A program made the position numbers and the translations under genes. This document shows positions 1 to 10,013 of a stretch of DNA of 64,000 nt, in pieces. This DNA comes from Tritrichomonas musculus (taxonomy: Eukaryota > Parabasalia > Tritrichomonadida > Tritrichomonadidae). The stretch's first letter is position 1. Each line of letters opens with the position of its first letter. Location of the stretch: NCBI GenBank assembly GCA_039105265.1, contig JAPFFF010000017.1:1736001-1800000 (forward strand), given 5' to 3'. A model generated the notes under the pieces. It made no database searches. It worked only from the letters and a program-made list of their open reading frames with translations, and was not told the origin of the DNA.

Positions 1-2
1 GA

Positions 3-3000
3 CCTGTTGTCAAAGCTCACTCACTCGATGGTACCTATAAATATTTCACCCTGAGTGATAAATGGATGATTGATAACACGATTGGTCATATCGCAGGCAC
101 CGTTGATTTGATCGAAGATGCTAGTGATGTAAATCCCAACTACAACAGCACATTTATACCCGTTCGATACGAAGCATTATTTGTAACTAAAAGTAAGTTC
201 AAAAAGACCACCACATTTTCGATACAAAAATTGGACCCTGATACGAATACAGTTTATAATGAAGAGATTGAGATTGATGAAGATTTTAGAAACATGTATG
301 ATGGCGGATTTTTCCCATATATCAATTTGAGCAATATCGATTTGACAGATTACCATATATTTAGTTCCATAGACAAAAATAATTATAAGGACAACTGCTT
401 CGTATATGCATGTATTCAATCAGGTGTGTTTGAGATAGATGAAATAAATCATTTGAGGAATTATATTAGGACTAAGCGAGTTCCTTGTAATCGTATTATC
501 AGTGTTGCCAAGGAATTCAAATGCCACTTCATTATACGACGTATCGATGAATCCAAAGATACTCGCCACCAATATAATGTTAGAATTGATACGCGAAAGA
601 AACCATGGGCAAAGGATTACGTGAGAACTGTCGACCTACTCCTATATAAGAATCACTACATGATTAATAAAAATATCATGGCGACAACATATTATTTGGA
701 ACATAGAGATGAGCTCGATGAAAAATTTGCTCATATTCCAATTGATAGGAGAGTTCTAATCAAGGGTGTTAATAAAGATACCCCTCTATATAAAAATGAA
801 GGTACCTCTCCAATGATTATTCTACGTAAGATGTTTGATTTAAACTTATTTAGAGAGATTAAGAATTGCGAATTAAATATATTAGCAACGACCGAATTCA
901 ATAATAATCTCAATGACTATGTCGATTTAAATTATGATGAGGAGCTATGTTGCAAACCTATCAAAACAGATACTAATTACGGTAAGCAATGGAGTAGGAT
1001 TTATTATAGCGATTACGAAACCAACTCAACGGTGTCTCCTCATGTTCCATATCTAAATTGTACAGCTTGGAGAGATGGTGCATATATTCACAGTATATCT
1101 TTCACAGGAGATAATATTAATGAACAGCTATTAGATTATTTGAAGGATCAATCGTTAACATACTTTCACAATCTAAAATATGATGCATGCTTCTTCATGA
1201 ACACATATGGTTGGCGGCCCAAGATACTTGAGCGAGCAGGTACTATATTACAAATCATTATGAACAAATATATCGATAACAAGATTGTGAAAACGTTAAC
1301 GTTCCGCAACAGCTATTCTCTAATTAATAAGCCCTTGAGGAAATTCGCGAGCATGTTCAACTTAGATGTCCACAAGGAAATCATGGCTTATAAGTTATAT
1401 ACGGAACATAATATTAAACGTTGTATCGTGCCAGCGTTAGAATTCCAAATACAATATTATGATGAGAAAAAAGATGAGAAATCTTTGCATGAGATTGCAC
1501 GAGATTTTAAACAGTTGATTGAAAATGCGAAGATAGCTGATGCGTATGACTCATTAAATATAGATATTATGAAATATGCGAAATTTTATTGCAAGAAGGA
1601 TTGCATAGTTTTGATGAAGGGCTTGGAGAAATTTAATGAAGACCTCATGAAAATATTTCATGAAACCAAGATTAATATGTTAAACATTCATAACTATATA
1701 TCTATCTCAGCTATTGGATACGATTTCGCTAAGAGATATGGATGCTTTAATGGATGCTATGAGTTGAGTGGTAAGCCCCAGAATTTTATCCTGAGATGTG
1801 TTAGCGGAGGTAGGACAATGACTGCGAATAATGATAAGCAATACATAGAGGGGCGCATCCAAGACTTCGATGCCGTGTCTTTATATCCATCTGCGATGAG
1901 AATTATGAATGGGGTACCCAAGGGCAAGCCTAAGATCATCCCTGCAGATGTTTCGAAGGAAGAGCTGTTGAGATATGACACGTTTTTTGCAGAAATCAAT
2001 ATTACAAAAATTAAATGTAAGAGTGATATTGATTACAAATTTGGGCATGTATTCCATCGGGATGATAATGGTAGCAAGATATTTGATAACAATCCAGTCA
2101 CCCATTTCTATATCGACAAGATAGCATTCATGGATTTAATGGAGTTTTATGATTTCGATTATGAGTTCATTCGCGGATACTATTTCAATGAAGGTTTCAA
2201 TACAACTATAAATAAGTTCATCGATAAATTATTTAGACTTAGATTGAGATACCAACGAGCATGTAATCCGTTGGAGCAAACTATTAAGCTGCTCCTCAAT
2301 AGTATATATGGTAAGTCTATTTTGAAAGCTATTCCAATCGAGACTAAATCCGTCCCCAAGGAGAAGATATATAACTATATCTGGAGGAATTATAATTATA
2401 TAAGTGAGATTACAGAAACCGATAATATTAACAACGTTTATGTTAAGAAGATGAAGCCTATATATAATCACTTCAACCTACCACAATTTGGGGCATCAGT
2501 TCTCTCATGGAGTAAGCATATTATGAATAGAGTTATGAATACGGCTGAGCAACACGGCATCAATATATATTATCAAGATACTGATAGCATGCATATTATG
2601 GAAGATGATGTTGAACGCATCGCAAAAATATATAATTCAAAATATGGGAGACAATTGATTGGTAAGCAGATGTGTCAGTTTCATATTGATTTCGACAGAT
2701 TTGATGGTGCTGTTGGCGAAGTCCATTCACGTAAACTGATAGCGCTTGGTAAGAAATCATATCTAGATATACTGGTCGATGAGAATGGCAACGAAGGATA
2801 TCATATTAGAATGAAAGGTGTTCCTAAACAATGTATTCTCAATTATTGTAAGCATCATAATATTAGTGTTGAAGAGTTATATGAGCTCATGTATAATGGT
2901 GAGGAGATTACATTTAACCTACTCGATGGTGCCAATTGTTTTCGCAAAAATAAATTGTATCAGCAAATCAATCTCCCTCAATTTAATAGGACGATGAAGT

Positions 3001-3005
3001 TTTAA
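3..3005 (+). CDS. Protein-primed family B DNA polymerase of Polinton A (runs off left edge)
   Basis: This is the element's replicative polymerase, of the protein-primed PolB type. The frame is open from base 3; the first in-window Met is at 66, so the true start is further left. A cysteine-containing region near residue 115 of that reading (DNCFVYAC) resembles the conserved region ahead of the exonuclease in other Polinton PolBs. Exonuclease motifs follow: YYSDYET (about 1001-1021), FHNLKYD (about 1162) and YCKKD (about 1587). Polymerase motif A is DAVSLYPS (about 1870), motif B is LLLNSIYGK (about 2290) and motif C is DTDS (about 2577). A later GKKSYLD fits the KxY motif. It is followed 37 bp downstream by the convergent end of the fibre-like gene. 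Polymerase identity is certain; the Polinton assignment rests on the neighbours. Confidence 0.95.
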   Translation, partial: PVVKAHSLDGTYKYFTLSDKWMIDNTIGHIAGTVDLIEDASDVNPNYNSTFIPVRYEALFVTKSKFKKTTTFSIQKLDPDTNTVYNEEIEIDEDFRNMYDGGFFPYINLSNIDLTDYHIFSSIDKNNYKDNCFVYACIQSGVFEIDEINHLRNYIRTKRVPCNRIISVAKEFKCHFIIRRIDESKDTRHQYNVRIDTRKKPWAKDYVRTVDLLLYKNHYMINKNIMATTYYLEHRDELDEKFAHIPIDRRVLIKGVNKDTPLYKNEGTSPMIILRKMFDLNLFREIKNCELNILATTEFNNNLNDYVDLNYDEELCCKPIKTDTNYGKQWSRIYYSDYETNSTVSPHVPYLNCTAWRDGAYIHSISFTGDNINEQLLDYLKDQSLTYFHNLKYDACFFMNTYGWRPKILERAGTILQIIMNKYIDNKIVKTLTFRNSYSLINKPLRKFASMFNLDVHKEIMAYKLYTEHNIKRCIVPALEFQIQYYDEKKDEKSLHEIARDFKQLIENAKIADAYDSLNIDIMKYAKFYCKKDCIVLMKGLEKFNEDLMKIFHETKINMLNIHNYISISAIGYDFAKRYGCFNGCYELSGKPQNFILRCVSGGRTMTANNDKQYIEGRIQDFDAVSLYPSAMRIMNGVPKGKPKIIPADVSKEELLRYDTFFAEINITKIKCKSDIDYKFGHVFHRDDNGSKIFDNNPVTHFYIDKIAFMDLMEFYDFDYEFIRGYYFNEGFNTTINKFIDKLFRLRLRYQRACNPLEQTIKLLLNSIYGKSILKAIPIETKSVPKEKIYNYIWRNYNYISEITETDNINNVYVKKMKPIYNHFNLPQFGASVLSWSKHIMNRVMNTAEQHGINIYYQDTDSMHIMEDDVERIAKIYNSKYGRQLIGKQMCQFHIDFDRFDGAVGEVHSRKLIALGKKSYLDILVDENGNEGYHIRMKGVPKQCILNYCKHHNISVEELYELMYNGEEITFNLLDGANCFRKNKLYQQINLPQFNRTMKF

Positions 3006-3042
3006 TATTTTTGATTGGCTAACTTATTGAGTACCTACCTCC

Positions 3043-6000
3043 TTATAATGAATGTATTCCATTCTTGGTATTATCTTCAGCTAAGATACCATTTGATGAA
3101 AAGAATGACCCACCAATCAATATGAAATTAGCTGTTGGATTGACCATTAAATTGCTACTATTTAATGGAAATTCAATATTGTTTAACCAGATCTTATTTG
3201 GTTCGTATTGGTATTCATACGTAGGTGTATTTTTAACATTGAATGATATATTAATTTTAATTTCTTTTTCACTGGCAACATTATTTTTGTTTTCATGATA
3301 TGTCAAATAGAGGGTTGCCTCATATGCATCAAATGGTTGTTCGAATTGGTAACGAATGCTAGTACTATTTGGTACGCTGAATGTATACTTAATTCGCGTT
3401 AATCTATTCGCTAATGCAGCTAATCTTGATTCAAAAGATTCTATGGTTGCTTTCAAATTTGTGTTCTCAGTTACCAAATTTTCTATCCTTGTCTTCAGTT
3501 CATCATAATCACTTTTTAATGCATAATTTGACAAATCAACTGGTTCTGGGATATCTTTCTTTAATGCATACTCCTTCAAGACATCATTGACCTCATCAAC
3601 CGTGGGGTACTCGTTTATGATTGTAGCTAGTGAAGCATCATTAGATTTGGTCTGTTCATGGATAGCATCAATTTTATTATGAAGAGCATTAATGTCACAG
3701 GTATATGCTAAATCATTTGGTGTAAATGACATCCTCCTAACACAAGTATTCTCCTTAATAGTGATAGTGTTGACTTTAACATTTTGGGGATTAGGTATGA
3801 TTATAGTCTTATCATTGAGAGTGCATGTTGGGAAGTAATCGCAACCTTCATATTGACTAACACTACCATTCTCTATAGTAATTGAAACAATATATTCCTC
3901 ATAGTCTATATCATTGAATTCGCTAATAAACATTAACATCAGCCTAACTTTGATAGTTCCATTTGTAATCACATCTTCAGCTTCAAGATGAACATCCTTA
4001 TTGACTAGCTTACCAACAATATCAATAGTGTCATCTCTAACTAAATTATTTTTGGAAATATAGATATCATCAAGTAGGGTTGTATTAAATTCAACCTCAT
4101 TTATTTTTTCAGCTAATAGTCTAAATGCTGGTTTCAATGACTCCCTGAAGTGGTTGCATAAATCGATAGCATCTCTATAGGTTGTAATGGTTGTTGAGGG
4201 GTTGTTAACATCATCAGTATATTCGACAGCAACTTTGTCTGCATCGCACCAATTTATGATTGGAGTTAAATCAGTTGTAGTTGACCTTGCTATTTTTAAT
4301 GGAGGTAGGTTGCTTCCATCACCTAGATGATATAAAGCTTGCTCACCTTGGGATATACCTTCAATGGTTGAATCTATACCAGCTTTAGTGATTGTGAACC
4401 CTGTTCGAAACAACGTCAATCCAACATTGGCTATGCTACCAGCCGTGCCGATGACTCCAAATGCCAGGGCTACATTTGATACGATTCGAACCTGGTCGAT
4501 ATCATCTTGCAAGTGTTGAGTAATTCTTTTAGTCTCACCCATTTCTGCATTTAATGTATCCACTCTACTGGTCAAATCTTTAACATCATAACTAACTACA
4601 TCAAAGTTGTTAGTGAGTACATTCAAATCACTCCTCATGGTAGTAATATTATCAGCCGTAATGACCTTAGATGATGTTATATTGTAATCAGTATATAAGG
4701 TTGTCGCGGCATCTGGTCTCGGGAGTACTTCATAATATTGTTGGTCGATTATATATTTGAATGCGTTAGTTGACGGGTCCCAATTCACTTCATCAATGGG
4801 GTCAGTGAAATCTTTCTTCAAATATAGTTCAATATTTTTGGTATCTGTATTAATTTTAGTAGTAGAATATTCATAGCTAATCTTCTCAATCGTATCTAGG
4901 ATTGGGATGACATCAACATATACCTTGCCATTCTTTTGAGCATGGAACCCATCTGGTTTGAATGATAACCTAGTGCCAGTAATCGAATCCCCCAAATATA
5001 TATCCAAATATATCTTATCAATCAGGTCGGTTCGAATTCCCTCGGTGTTATCCATTGATAAATATAAAATGATGGTACCATAATACCCTGGATGTAACGA
5101 GTTCGATAGACCATCTGTTAAATGGTTCTCGTAAGCATATGTCATATTCCATTCACTACCATCTCTAATAGTACCATCATTCATTTGAATTTTGAATACA
5201 TGTTTATAGTTTTTCAATAGCGAATGCATCAAACCATTCCCTTCATTTGTAATTATCGACTCGTGCAAATCTGTTTGCTTAATAGTTATCCAGCAACCGT
5301 AGCAATCGTTAGTTTTCTTACTGGGTCGAAGATTCCATTTGGTGATAACTTTAGAATTGAGTCTACCTTGGATATTATTACCTGTCCAATAGCCTTTATT
5401 GGAATGGGTCTCATCAGCACACCATTTCAATGACCAATGGTTACCAAAACAATGTTCTGTAAACTTGAATTCGAGTTGGTCTGGTATAGTATAATCATCA
5501 GGCACCTCAAATATAATTTTGTAGTAATCCTCATCCTGTATAATGTAATCCTGAATAATGGATGGCTTATAGAAGTAGTGGACATCACTTTTATGAAGCT
5601 TCAACGCATTATCAGCAATTATGGTTTTACATTTAATAGGCTTATCCGTTTTCAATAGAGTTGGTGTGTATTCATTCATAATTGATAACTCTCCATTGAG
5701 GAATAGCTTATATGGATGAAATGGTAACTTTTTATCAAATGCTATATAAAACTTACCATCGAGGTCATTTTGGTCAGCAGGTCCAATGGATCTTGTTGCG
5801 ATTAAAGAACTATCATTGATAATACAGAAATTTTGATACGAATCAAATTTGATTACTGGACACAGTATCTTATTATTTTTGGATACAATATAGAACTCTT
5901 TAATATATCTGCCTTTGCTATCATATATAACATTCTTTCGTAACACAATTTTGAAAATTGGTCTATTGTAGCTGAGGAAGGCTTGTTTTTGTTCATCAGG

Positions 6001-7770
6001 AACATTAATAACTAATAGGTTACATTCGATATTATTAATGGTATTTGTTAATGAAGATACATCCTTGTTTGTAATTATGAATTCATCGATACCTGCCTCA
6101 CTGGCAAAATTTGAATCGCCTGCGGGTATCTCATCCAATCTATCCATGACATAATTATGAGCCTCACATAAATTATTCACCAAATCAATCGTATCAACAA
6201 ATACTGATGCTACATCCAATAATGGGTTATCATCCGTTAGTATATCAATCTCATCACTAAGGGGTGTTGGTTTAGCTTTCTTCTTGAGACGTTTTCCAAT
6301 GGATGCATGGTCTCTCATCATCTCCTCAAACTTTAATTTATGTTCCGTTGGAGTAAGCTTCTTATAAGTCTTCTCCTCATTGAATATTATTTTGATTCCA
6401 TATATAATCAGTAATAATGTCAATTGAAACGTGCCTGCACATATTAGAAAATTATCAGGTTCTTGGAGCCATTTAATGAAACTACCAAAGTTATCAAATA
6501 CTTTATGTACTGTAGATGAATCAATTGTTGGTAGTGCATCAACAACCCTATCCTTAAATGTGATTAGGTAGCGAACCAGTTTACCAGATGTATCTACTGT
6601 ATAATGCCAGATGTATCCTGAATTAAAATATAATGATTCCATCAATGATGTGGCTGTATTGTATGTTACCTTACTCATAGATGATACCCCTGAGAGTGTG
6701 TATGATAATAGCTTACCAGTTATAGAGAATGTACTTTTCAATAGAAGTAGCATAAAACTTGATGTCTTGACCACTACATTGATAACTTTATCCATGTTAT
6801 CGTGACTGATAGGTGACTTGTTTTCAATCAGTGTATCCACATCTTCGATATCATACTCCTTATTATCATCTGGGTTCACGATGACATCATATTTGGTTGG
6901 CTCGACTGGGAGGTCATCACCTGATGGAGCTTTTTGACACTTCACTTTGCGTATCTCATATCTATCATTTATTTTTAGGACAACGAGGTACTCCATATTC
7001 TCAAGTGTATTCAAGAGATTTGTTATATCACTATTGGAAGCAGTTGATATATCATTTTGAAGACCATTCAATATTTGTAATAGGTTTGCATTATTGGTAT
7101 TGAGACTGGTGAATAGATTGGCATATGTTTTGATATTATTGGTTGCATTGAGATTATTTGATAATGAGGAGCCAAATAAATTCAGTTGACCATTAGGATA
7201 TATATCTGTATTCTCAAATCCGGATTTCTTCACAAACCCATTCATGTTAGATAATAATGATTGAATCGAAGTATTGGATGAGTTGTATGTTTTGATGACA
7301 TCATTTATACTTGACGGATTGTGTGGTTGAATTATGTTGTTGTTATCGATATAATTCATTTGACTCAATGATATATCTGTGTTCGCTAAATCACTCAAAT
7401 CGACCCCATCTATATTTAGGTCATGTATATATTTGGTTAGATTATTAAAATTGGTTCTCAATAATTCCATCAGTTTATTATAAGTGGTACAATATTGTGT
7501 ATTTGTAGCACCATCAGCGAAGACAGGTAAGCTTTGCCCACCAGTAATAGTTAAATCTTTAAATGAATCAATTTTAAAGTCCTTTCCTAATGCCATTTGG
7601 TCAACTTCAGCTTTGCTATATATATTATTGAATGCGACTGGTTCACCATCCTCTCGTGTGAAACTGAATTGTTCGTTACCTTCATCATCTTCAGCTACTT
7701 CTATCGACAAACCTTTATCCTTTAACTTGGTTGCTTCATTACAACGAAAAGCATATGGTACAATAGACAT
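3043..7770 (-). CDS. Giant fibre-like structural protein of Polinton A (1,575 aa)
   Basis: I know no named family for this protein. It starts at an ATG (7768-7770) that lies back to back with the plus-strand gene at 7787. Near the N-terminus is IYSKAEVDQM, and near residue 1400 is the peptide IPEPVDLSNYALKSD followed by a heptad-like coiled coil (ENTNLKATIESFESRL). The same peptide recurs several times in the fibre-like protein of Polinton B, and such repeats are seen in trimeric phage-type tail fibres. Hydrophobic stretches occur around residues 340-370, 440-460 and 1110-1140, so part of it may be membrane-associated. The likely role is a surface or host-attachment component of the particle. 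The structural role is inference; the coding status is firm, because the frame is open for 4.7 kb. Confidence 0.7.
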   Translation of the reverse strand: MSIVPYAFRCNEATKLKDKGLSIEVAEDDEGNEQFSFTREDGEPVAFNNIYSKAEVDQMALGKDFKIDSFKDLTITGGQSLPVFADGATNTQYCTTYNKLMELLRTNFNNLTKYIHDLNIDGVDLSDLANTDISLSQMNYIDNNNIIQPHNPSSINDVIKTYNSSNTSIQSLLSNMNGFVKKSGFENTDIYPNGQLNLFGSSLSNNLNATNNIKTYANLFTSLNTNNANLLQILNGLQNDISTASNSDITNLLNTLENMEYLVVLKINDRYEIRKVKCQKAPSGDDLPVEPTKYDVIVNPDDNKEYDIEDVDTLIENKSPISHDNMDKVINVVVKTSSFMLLLLKSTFSITGKLLSYTLSGVSSMSKVTYNTATSLMESLYFNSGYIWHYTVDTSGKLVRYLITFKDRVVDALPTIDSSTVHKVFDNFGSFIKWLQEPDNFLICAGTFQLTLLLIIYGIKIIFNEEKTYKKLTPTEHKLKFEEMMRDHASIGKRLKKKAKPTPLSDEIDILTDDNPLLDVASVFVDTIDLVNNLCEAHNYVMDRLDEIPAGDSNFASEAGIDEFIITNKDVSSLTNTINNIECNLLVINVPDEQKQAFLSYNRPIFKIVLRKNVIYDSKGRYIKEFYIVSKNNKILCPVIKFDSYQNFCIINDSSLIATRSIGPADQNDLDGKFYIAFDKKLPFHPYKLFLNGELSIMNEYTPTLLKTDKPIKCKTIIADNALKLHKSDVHYFYKPSIIQDYIIQDEDYYKIIFEVPDDYTIPDQLEFKFTEHCFGNHWSLKWCADETHSNKGYWTGNNIQGRLNSKVITKWNLRPSKKTNDCYGCWITIKQTDLHESIITNEGNGLMHSLLKNYKHVFKIQMNDGTIRDGSEWNMTYAYENHLTDGLSNSLHPGYYGTIILYLSMDNTEGIRTDLIDKIYLDIYLGDSITGTRLSFKPDGFHAQKNGKVYVDVIPILDTIEKISYEYSTTKINTDTKNIELYLKKDFTDPIDEVNWDPSTNAFKYIIDQQYYEVLPRPDAATTLYTDYNITSSKVITADNITTMRSDLNVLTNNFDVVSYDVKDLTSRVDTLNAEMGETKRITQHLQDDIDQVRIVSNVALAFGVIGTAGSIANVGLTLFRTGFTITKAGIDSTIEGISQGEQALYHLGDGSNLPPLKIARSTTTDLTPIINWCDADKVAVEYTDDVNNPSTTITTYRDAIDLCNHFRESLKPAFRLLAEKINEVEFNTTLLDDIYISKNNLVRDDTIDIVGKLVNKDVHLEAEDVITNGTIKVRLMLMFISEFNDIDYEEYIVSITIENGSVSQYEGCDYFPTCTLNDKTIIIPNPQNVKVNTITIKENTCVRRMSFTPNDLAYTCDINALHNKIDAIHEQTKSNDASLATIINEYPTVDEVNDVLKEYALKKDIPEPVDLSNYALKSDYDELKTRIENLVTENTNLKATIESFESRLAALANRLTRIKYTFSVPNSTSIRYQFEQPFDAYEATLYLTYHENKNNVASEKEIKINISFNVKNTPTYEYQYEPNKIWLNNIEFPLNSSNLMVNPTANFILIGGSFFSSNGILAEDNTKNGIHSL

Positions 7771-7786
7771 TTTAACAGATAGTAAA

Positions 7787-8533
7787 ATGTTGTGTTCAGT
7801 TAATAGTAATGCAACAGATTATAGTCTGGTGAAGCTAAATGTAGACATACCTTGGAAATGTGATTATGTGAAGTATTATGTTTCCTCAATCAATACAAAG
7901 GGGAATATATTGATAGTAACTAAGGATGACTATTTGATGTTTTCATATGAGGACGGAAATAATGAACGTTCGCTGATGATAGAATTTAAAGACACATATT
8001 ATTACTCAATGCTTGGATTGGTTAAATACTTGAATAGTTGTCAAAACATAATTGTGTTCAAAAATATTGATGGTAGGACAATGAGTTTATCGAGTCAGCA
8101 TAAAGTATCGTTCATTAGAGGTTCTCATAGAGCTAAACTGATAACAGGATTATATAGTGTAAAGAATGAAGTTGTTATACCTGCCAACAATGAGACAGTT
8201 GTACCTGATTTGCCAATATTGGATTATGCCAATAGATTATATCTCGTATCACTACAAGGTCAAGCTGTACATAGTATTATAGGAGAACATGAATATACAC
8301 CATCCGTGATTGCAACAGTTGATACTGTTATAGAACAACAGGCACCTATTATAATTGATTACGATTCATCTAAACCAATCAAAATTAAAACATTTACCGA
8401 TTCACTAAAACACATCGAAATGAGGCTAGTAGATTTCATGTACCAACCTGTCATATTAAAGTCTCCATTATTTGTCAACATTAAAATTAAACCTGCAGGG
8501 ACAACTAATATTGACACACCAACGAATCATTAA
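7787..8533 (+). CDS. Candidate minor capsid (penton-like) protein of Polinton A
   Basis: A 248-residue protein. The frame is open further upstream to 7484, but that part lies antisense to the fibre-like gene, so I chose the ATG at 7787, just past the divergent start at 7770. The protein is rich in beta-prone stretches and ends in LVDFMYQPVILKSPLFVNIK. That resembles the closing strands of single jelly-roll penton-type proteins, where a residue pair preceding a strand is followed by a final hydrophobic strand. Size (about 250 aa) also fits the penton class. No catalytic motif is visible. This is a structural guess from strand pattern and context; a structure prediction would decide it. Confidence 0.45.
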   Translation: MLCSVNSNATDYSLVKLNVDIPWKCDYVKYYVSSINTKGNILIVTKDDYLMFSYEDGNNERSLMIEFKDTYYYSMLGLVKYLNSCQNIIVFKNIDGRTMSLSSQHKVSFIRGSHRAKLITGLYSVKNEVVIPANNETVVPDLPILDYANRLYLVSLQGQAVHSIIGEHEYTPSVIATVDTVIEQQAPIIIDYDSSKPIKIKTFTDSLKHIEMRLVDFMYQPVILKSPLFVNIKIKPAGTTNIDTPTNH

Positions 8534-8579
8534 GCTTGGATTCAATTAAAGATTTATTTTTGAGTAGATATCGGGTGTA

Positions 8580-8835
8580 CATGAAGTGGTTGCATGAGTA
8601 GATGTATGTGATGAGATATGGGAGATGATTGCATGAGTGGATGTGTGTGAGATGGGTTGCTTGAGATGAGTTGCGATACAAGATATGGGAGATGATTACT
8701 TGAGATGATTGCTTGAGTGGATTGCTGTAGGAGTATGCTAGATAGGTTGCATGAGATGGTTTGCTTGAGATGATTGCTTGAGATGGGTTGCTTGAGATGG
8801 GTTGCTTGAGTGGATTTGTGTGAGATGGGTTGGTA
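8580..8835. repeat. GT-rich degenerate minisatellite
   Basis: Irregular tandem units of about 14-16 bp built on variants of GAGATGGGTTGCTT fill most of this stretch between the candidate penton gene and the inverted-repeat element. Units differ by small changes, so the array is old or fast-evolving. Reading frames across it come from the repeat and are not genes. Confidence 0.7.
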
Positions 8836-8837
8836 TT

Positions 8838-9103
8838 AAGTAGTTATACATAGTGAAGGGGGGATAGATAACTAGTATAAGCAAATGAGGCTCTCCGTGT
8901 AGGGTGGCTGGGTGGGGGTTGCTTGGGGGCTGTTTGGAGATATGGTTTATTATAGCGAGGGAGCTTTTCAAAGCGAGGGAGCTATAATATAAAACATCTC
9001 CAAAGTACCTCAAATTATCGTCTCTTCAGGAAGCTTTCAAAGCCAGAGAGCCTCATTTGCTTATACTAGTTATCTATCCCCCCTTCACTATGTATAACTA
9101 CTT
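8838..9103. repeat. Small element with perfect 58-bp inverted repeats
   Basis: Bases 8838-8895 and 9046-9103 are perfect reverse complements over 58 bp. They enclose 150 bp that contains a second, shorter palindromic layer: TTTGGAGAT near 8933 faces ATCTCCAAA near 8996, and GCGAGGGAGCT occurs twice. This is the form of a foldback or MITE-like insertion, or of an inverted duplication. The end of the ATPase gene lies inside the right arm. No target duplication was identified. Perfect identity of the arms suggests a recent origin or ongoing arm conversion. Confidence 0.8.
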
Positions 9104-9882
9104 GTCGATTTAACATCAAGATTATTATTCGTTTGCATCAATAATGATGAAAAGTCTTCTTTGCTAAATCCGCTATAACATATCACATCGGTTGCCATAC
9201 GTTTTGCATTCAAATGAACGAATCTCAATGTTTGAAAAGCCATTATACATGTCAAATTATAGTGTCTCGTTTTTGTTAACAATCTTATGAATTCGCTATT
9301 TCCATTCTTCAACAAATCACTACCAGCACAATCATCAAGTATAATCAATGTATGATATGGATAAGCTGTCGTGTTATATTTGACAAGCTTGTTTGAAATA
9401 TAAGCTATTCTATCTTCAATATCAAACAATGAATGCTTGTTTATTAATCGCGCCATCTCTTCTGACGTTTCTTTTAGTTTAGACAATACATGTTTCACCA
9501 TTGCATAATATTTCGTTTTGCGTTTGATATGTTTCTTCAAATAATTCATTAATTCATCTTCACTAACATAATTGATTTTTGTTTTAATATTTTTACTCAA
9601 CACTTCAGATGTCTTATCAGCTTTACCACTAGTTGAACAAAAAATGATTTTATTATAATATGGATGTTTAAATAGCTTTTCCGTTATCATAATATGTTTC
9701 CATAGCCAATATGTTTTGCCACTACCTGGTTTACCAATTAGAAAATATATACCATTTGTTGAAAATGGATAGTCTGGTGATAATGGTTTAATCAATGCGC
9801 CTTCAATTTCTTTCTCATTTTTCTTCAATGTTGTTTTAATTAGTGATTCAACTTGTTTTATTAATCTACTCATTTTATTCAT
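9088..9882 (-). CDS. Packaging-type ATPase of Polinton A
   Basis: The protein is a P-loop ATPase of the kind (FtsK/HerA or A32-like) that pumps element DNA into the capsid. Walker A is GKPGSGKT, near residue 52. A Walker B segment (TLIILDDC) lies near residue 175. A later CYSGFSKEDF segment is echoed in the ATPase of Polinton B (IFSGYSRQKL), which supports orthology of the two. The start is ATG 9880-9882, with a second ATG three codons on. The gene lies 131 bp upstream-to-downstream of the integrase on the same strand, and its 3' end sits in the right arm of the 58-bp inverted repeat. The ATPase class is clear; the packaging role is inferred from the Polinton context. Confidence 0.85.
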   Translation of the reverse strand: MNKMSRLIKQVESLIKTTLKKNEKEIEGALIKPLSPDYPFSTNGIYFLIGKPGSGKTYWLWKHIMITEKLFKHPYYNKIIFCSTSGKADKTSEVLSKNIKTKINYVSEDELMNYLKKHIKRKTKYYAMVKHVLSKLKETSEEMARLINKHSLFDIEDRIAYISNKLVKYNTTAYPYHTLIILDDCAGSDLLKNGNSEFIRLLTKTRHYNLTCIMAFQTLRFVHLNAKRMATDVICYSGFSKEDFSSLLMQTNNNLDVKSTSSYT

Positions 9883-10013
9883 ATATAAATGTTTTCATTC
9901 GAAGATTATTTAAAGCTTTTAGAACGAATGGCTATCATTCAAATGTATATTGAAATCACTGGATTTGTCATCAATAAATTTTCAAAAATATATAATAAAT
10001 ATATGAACGACAA

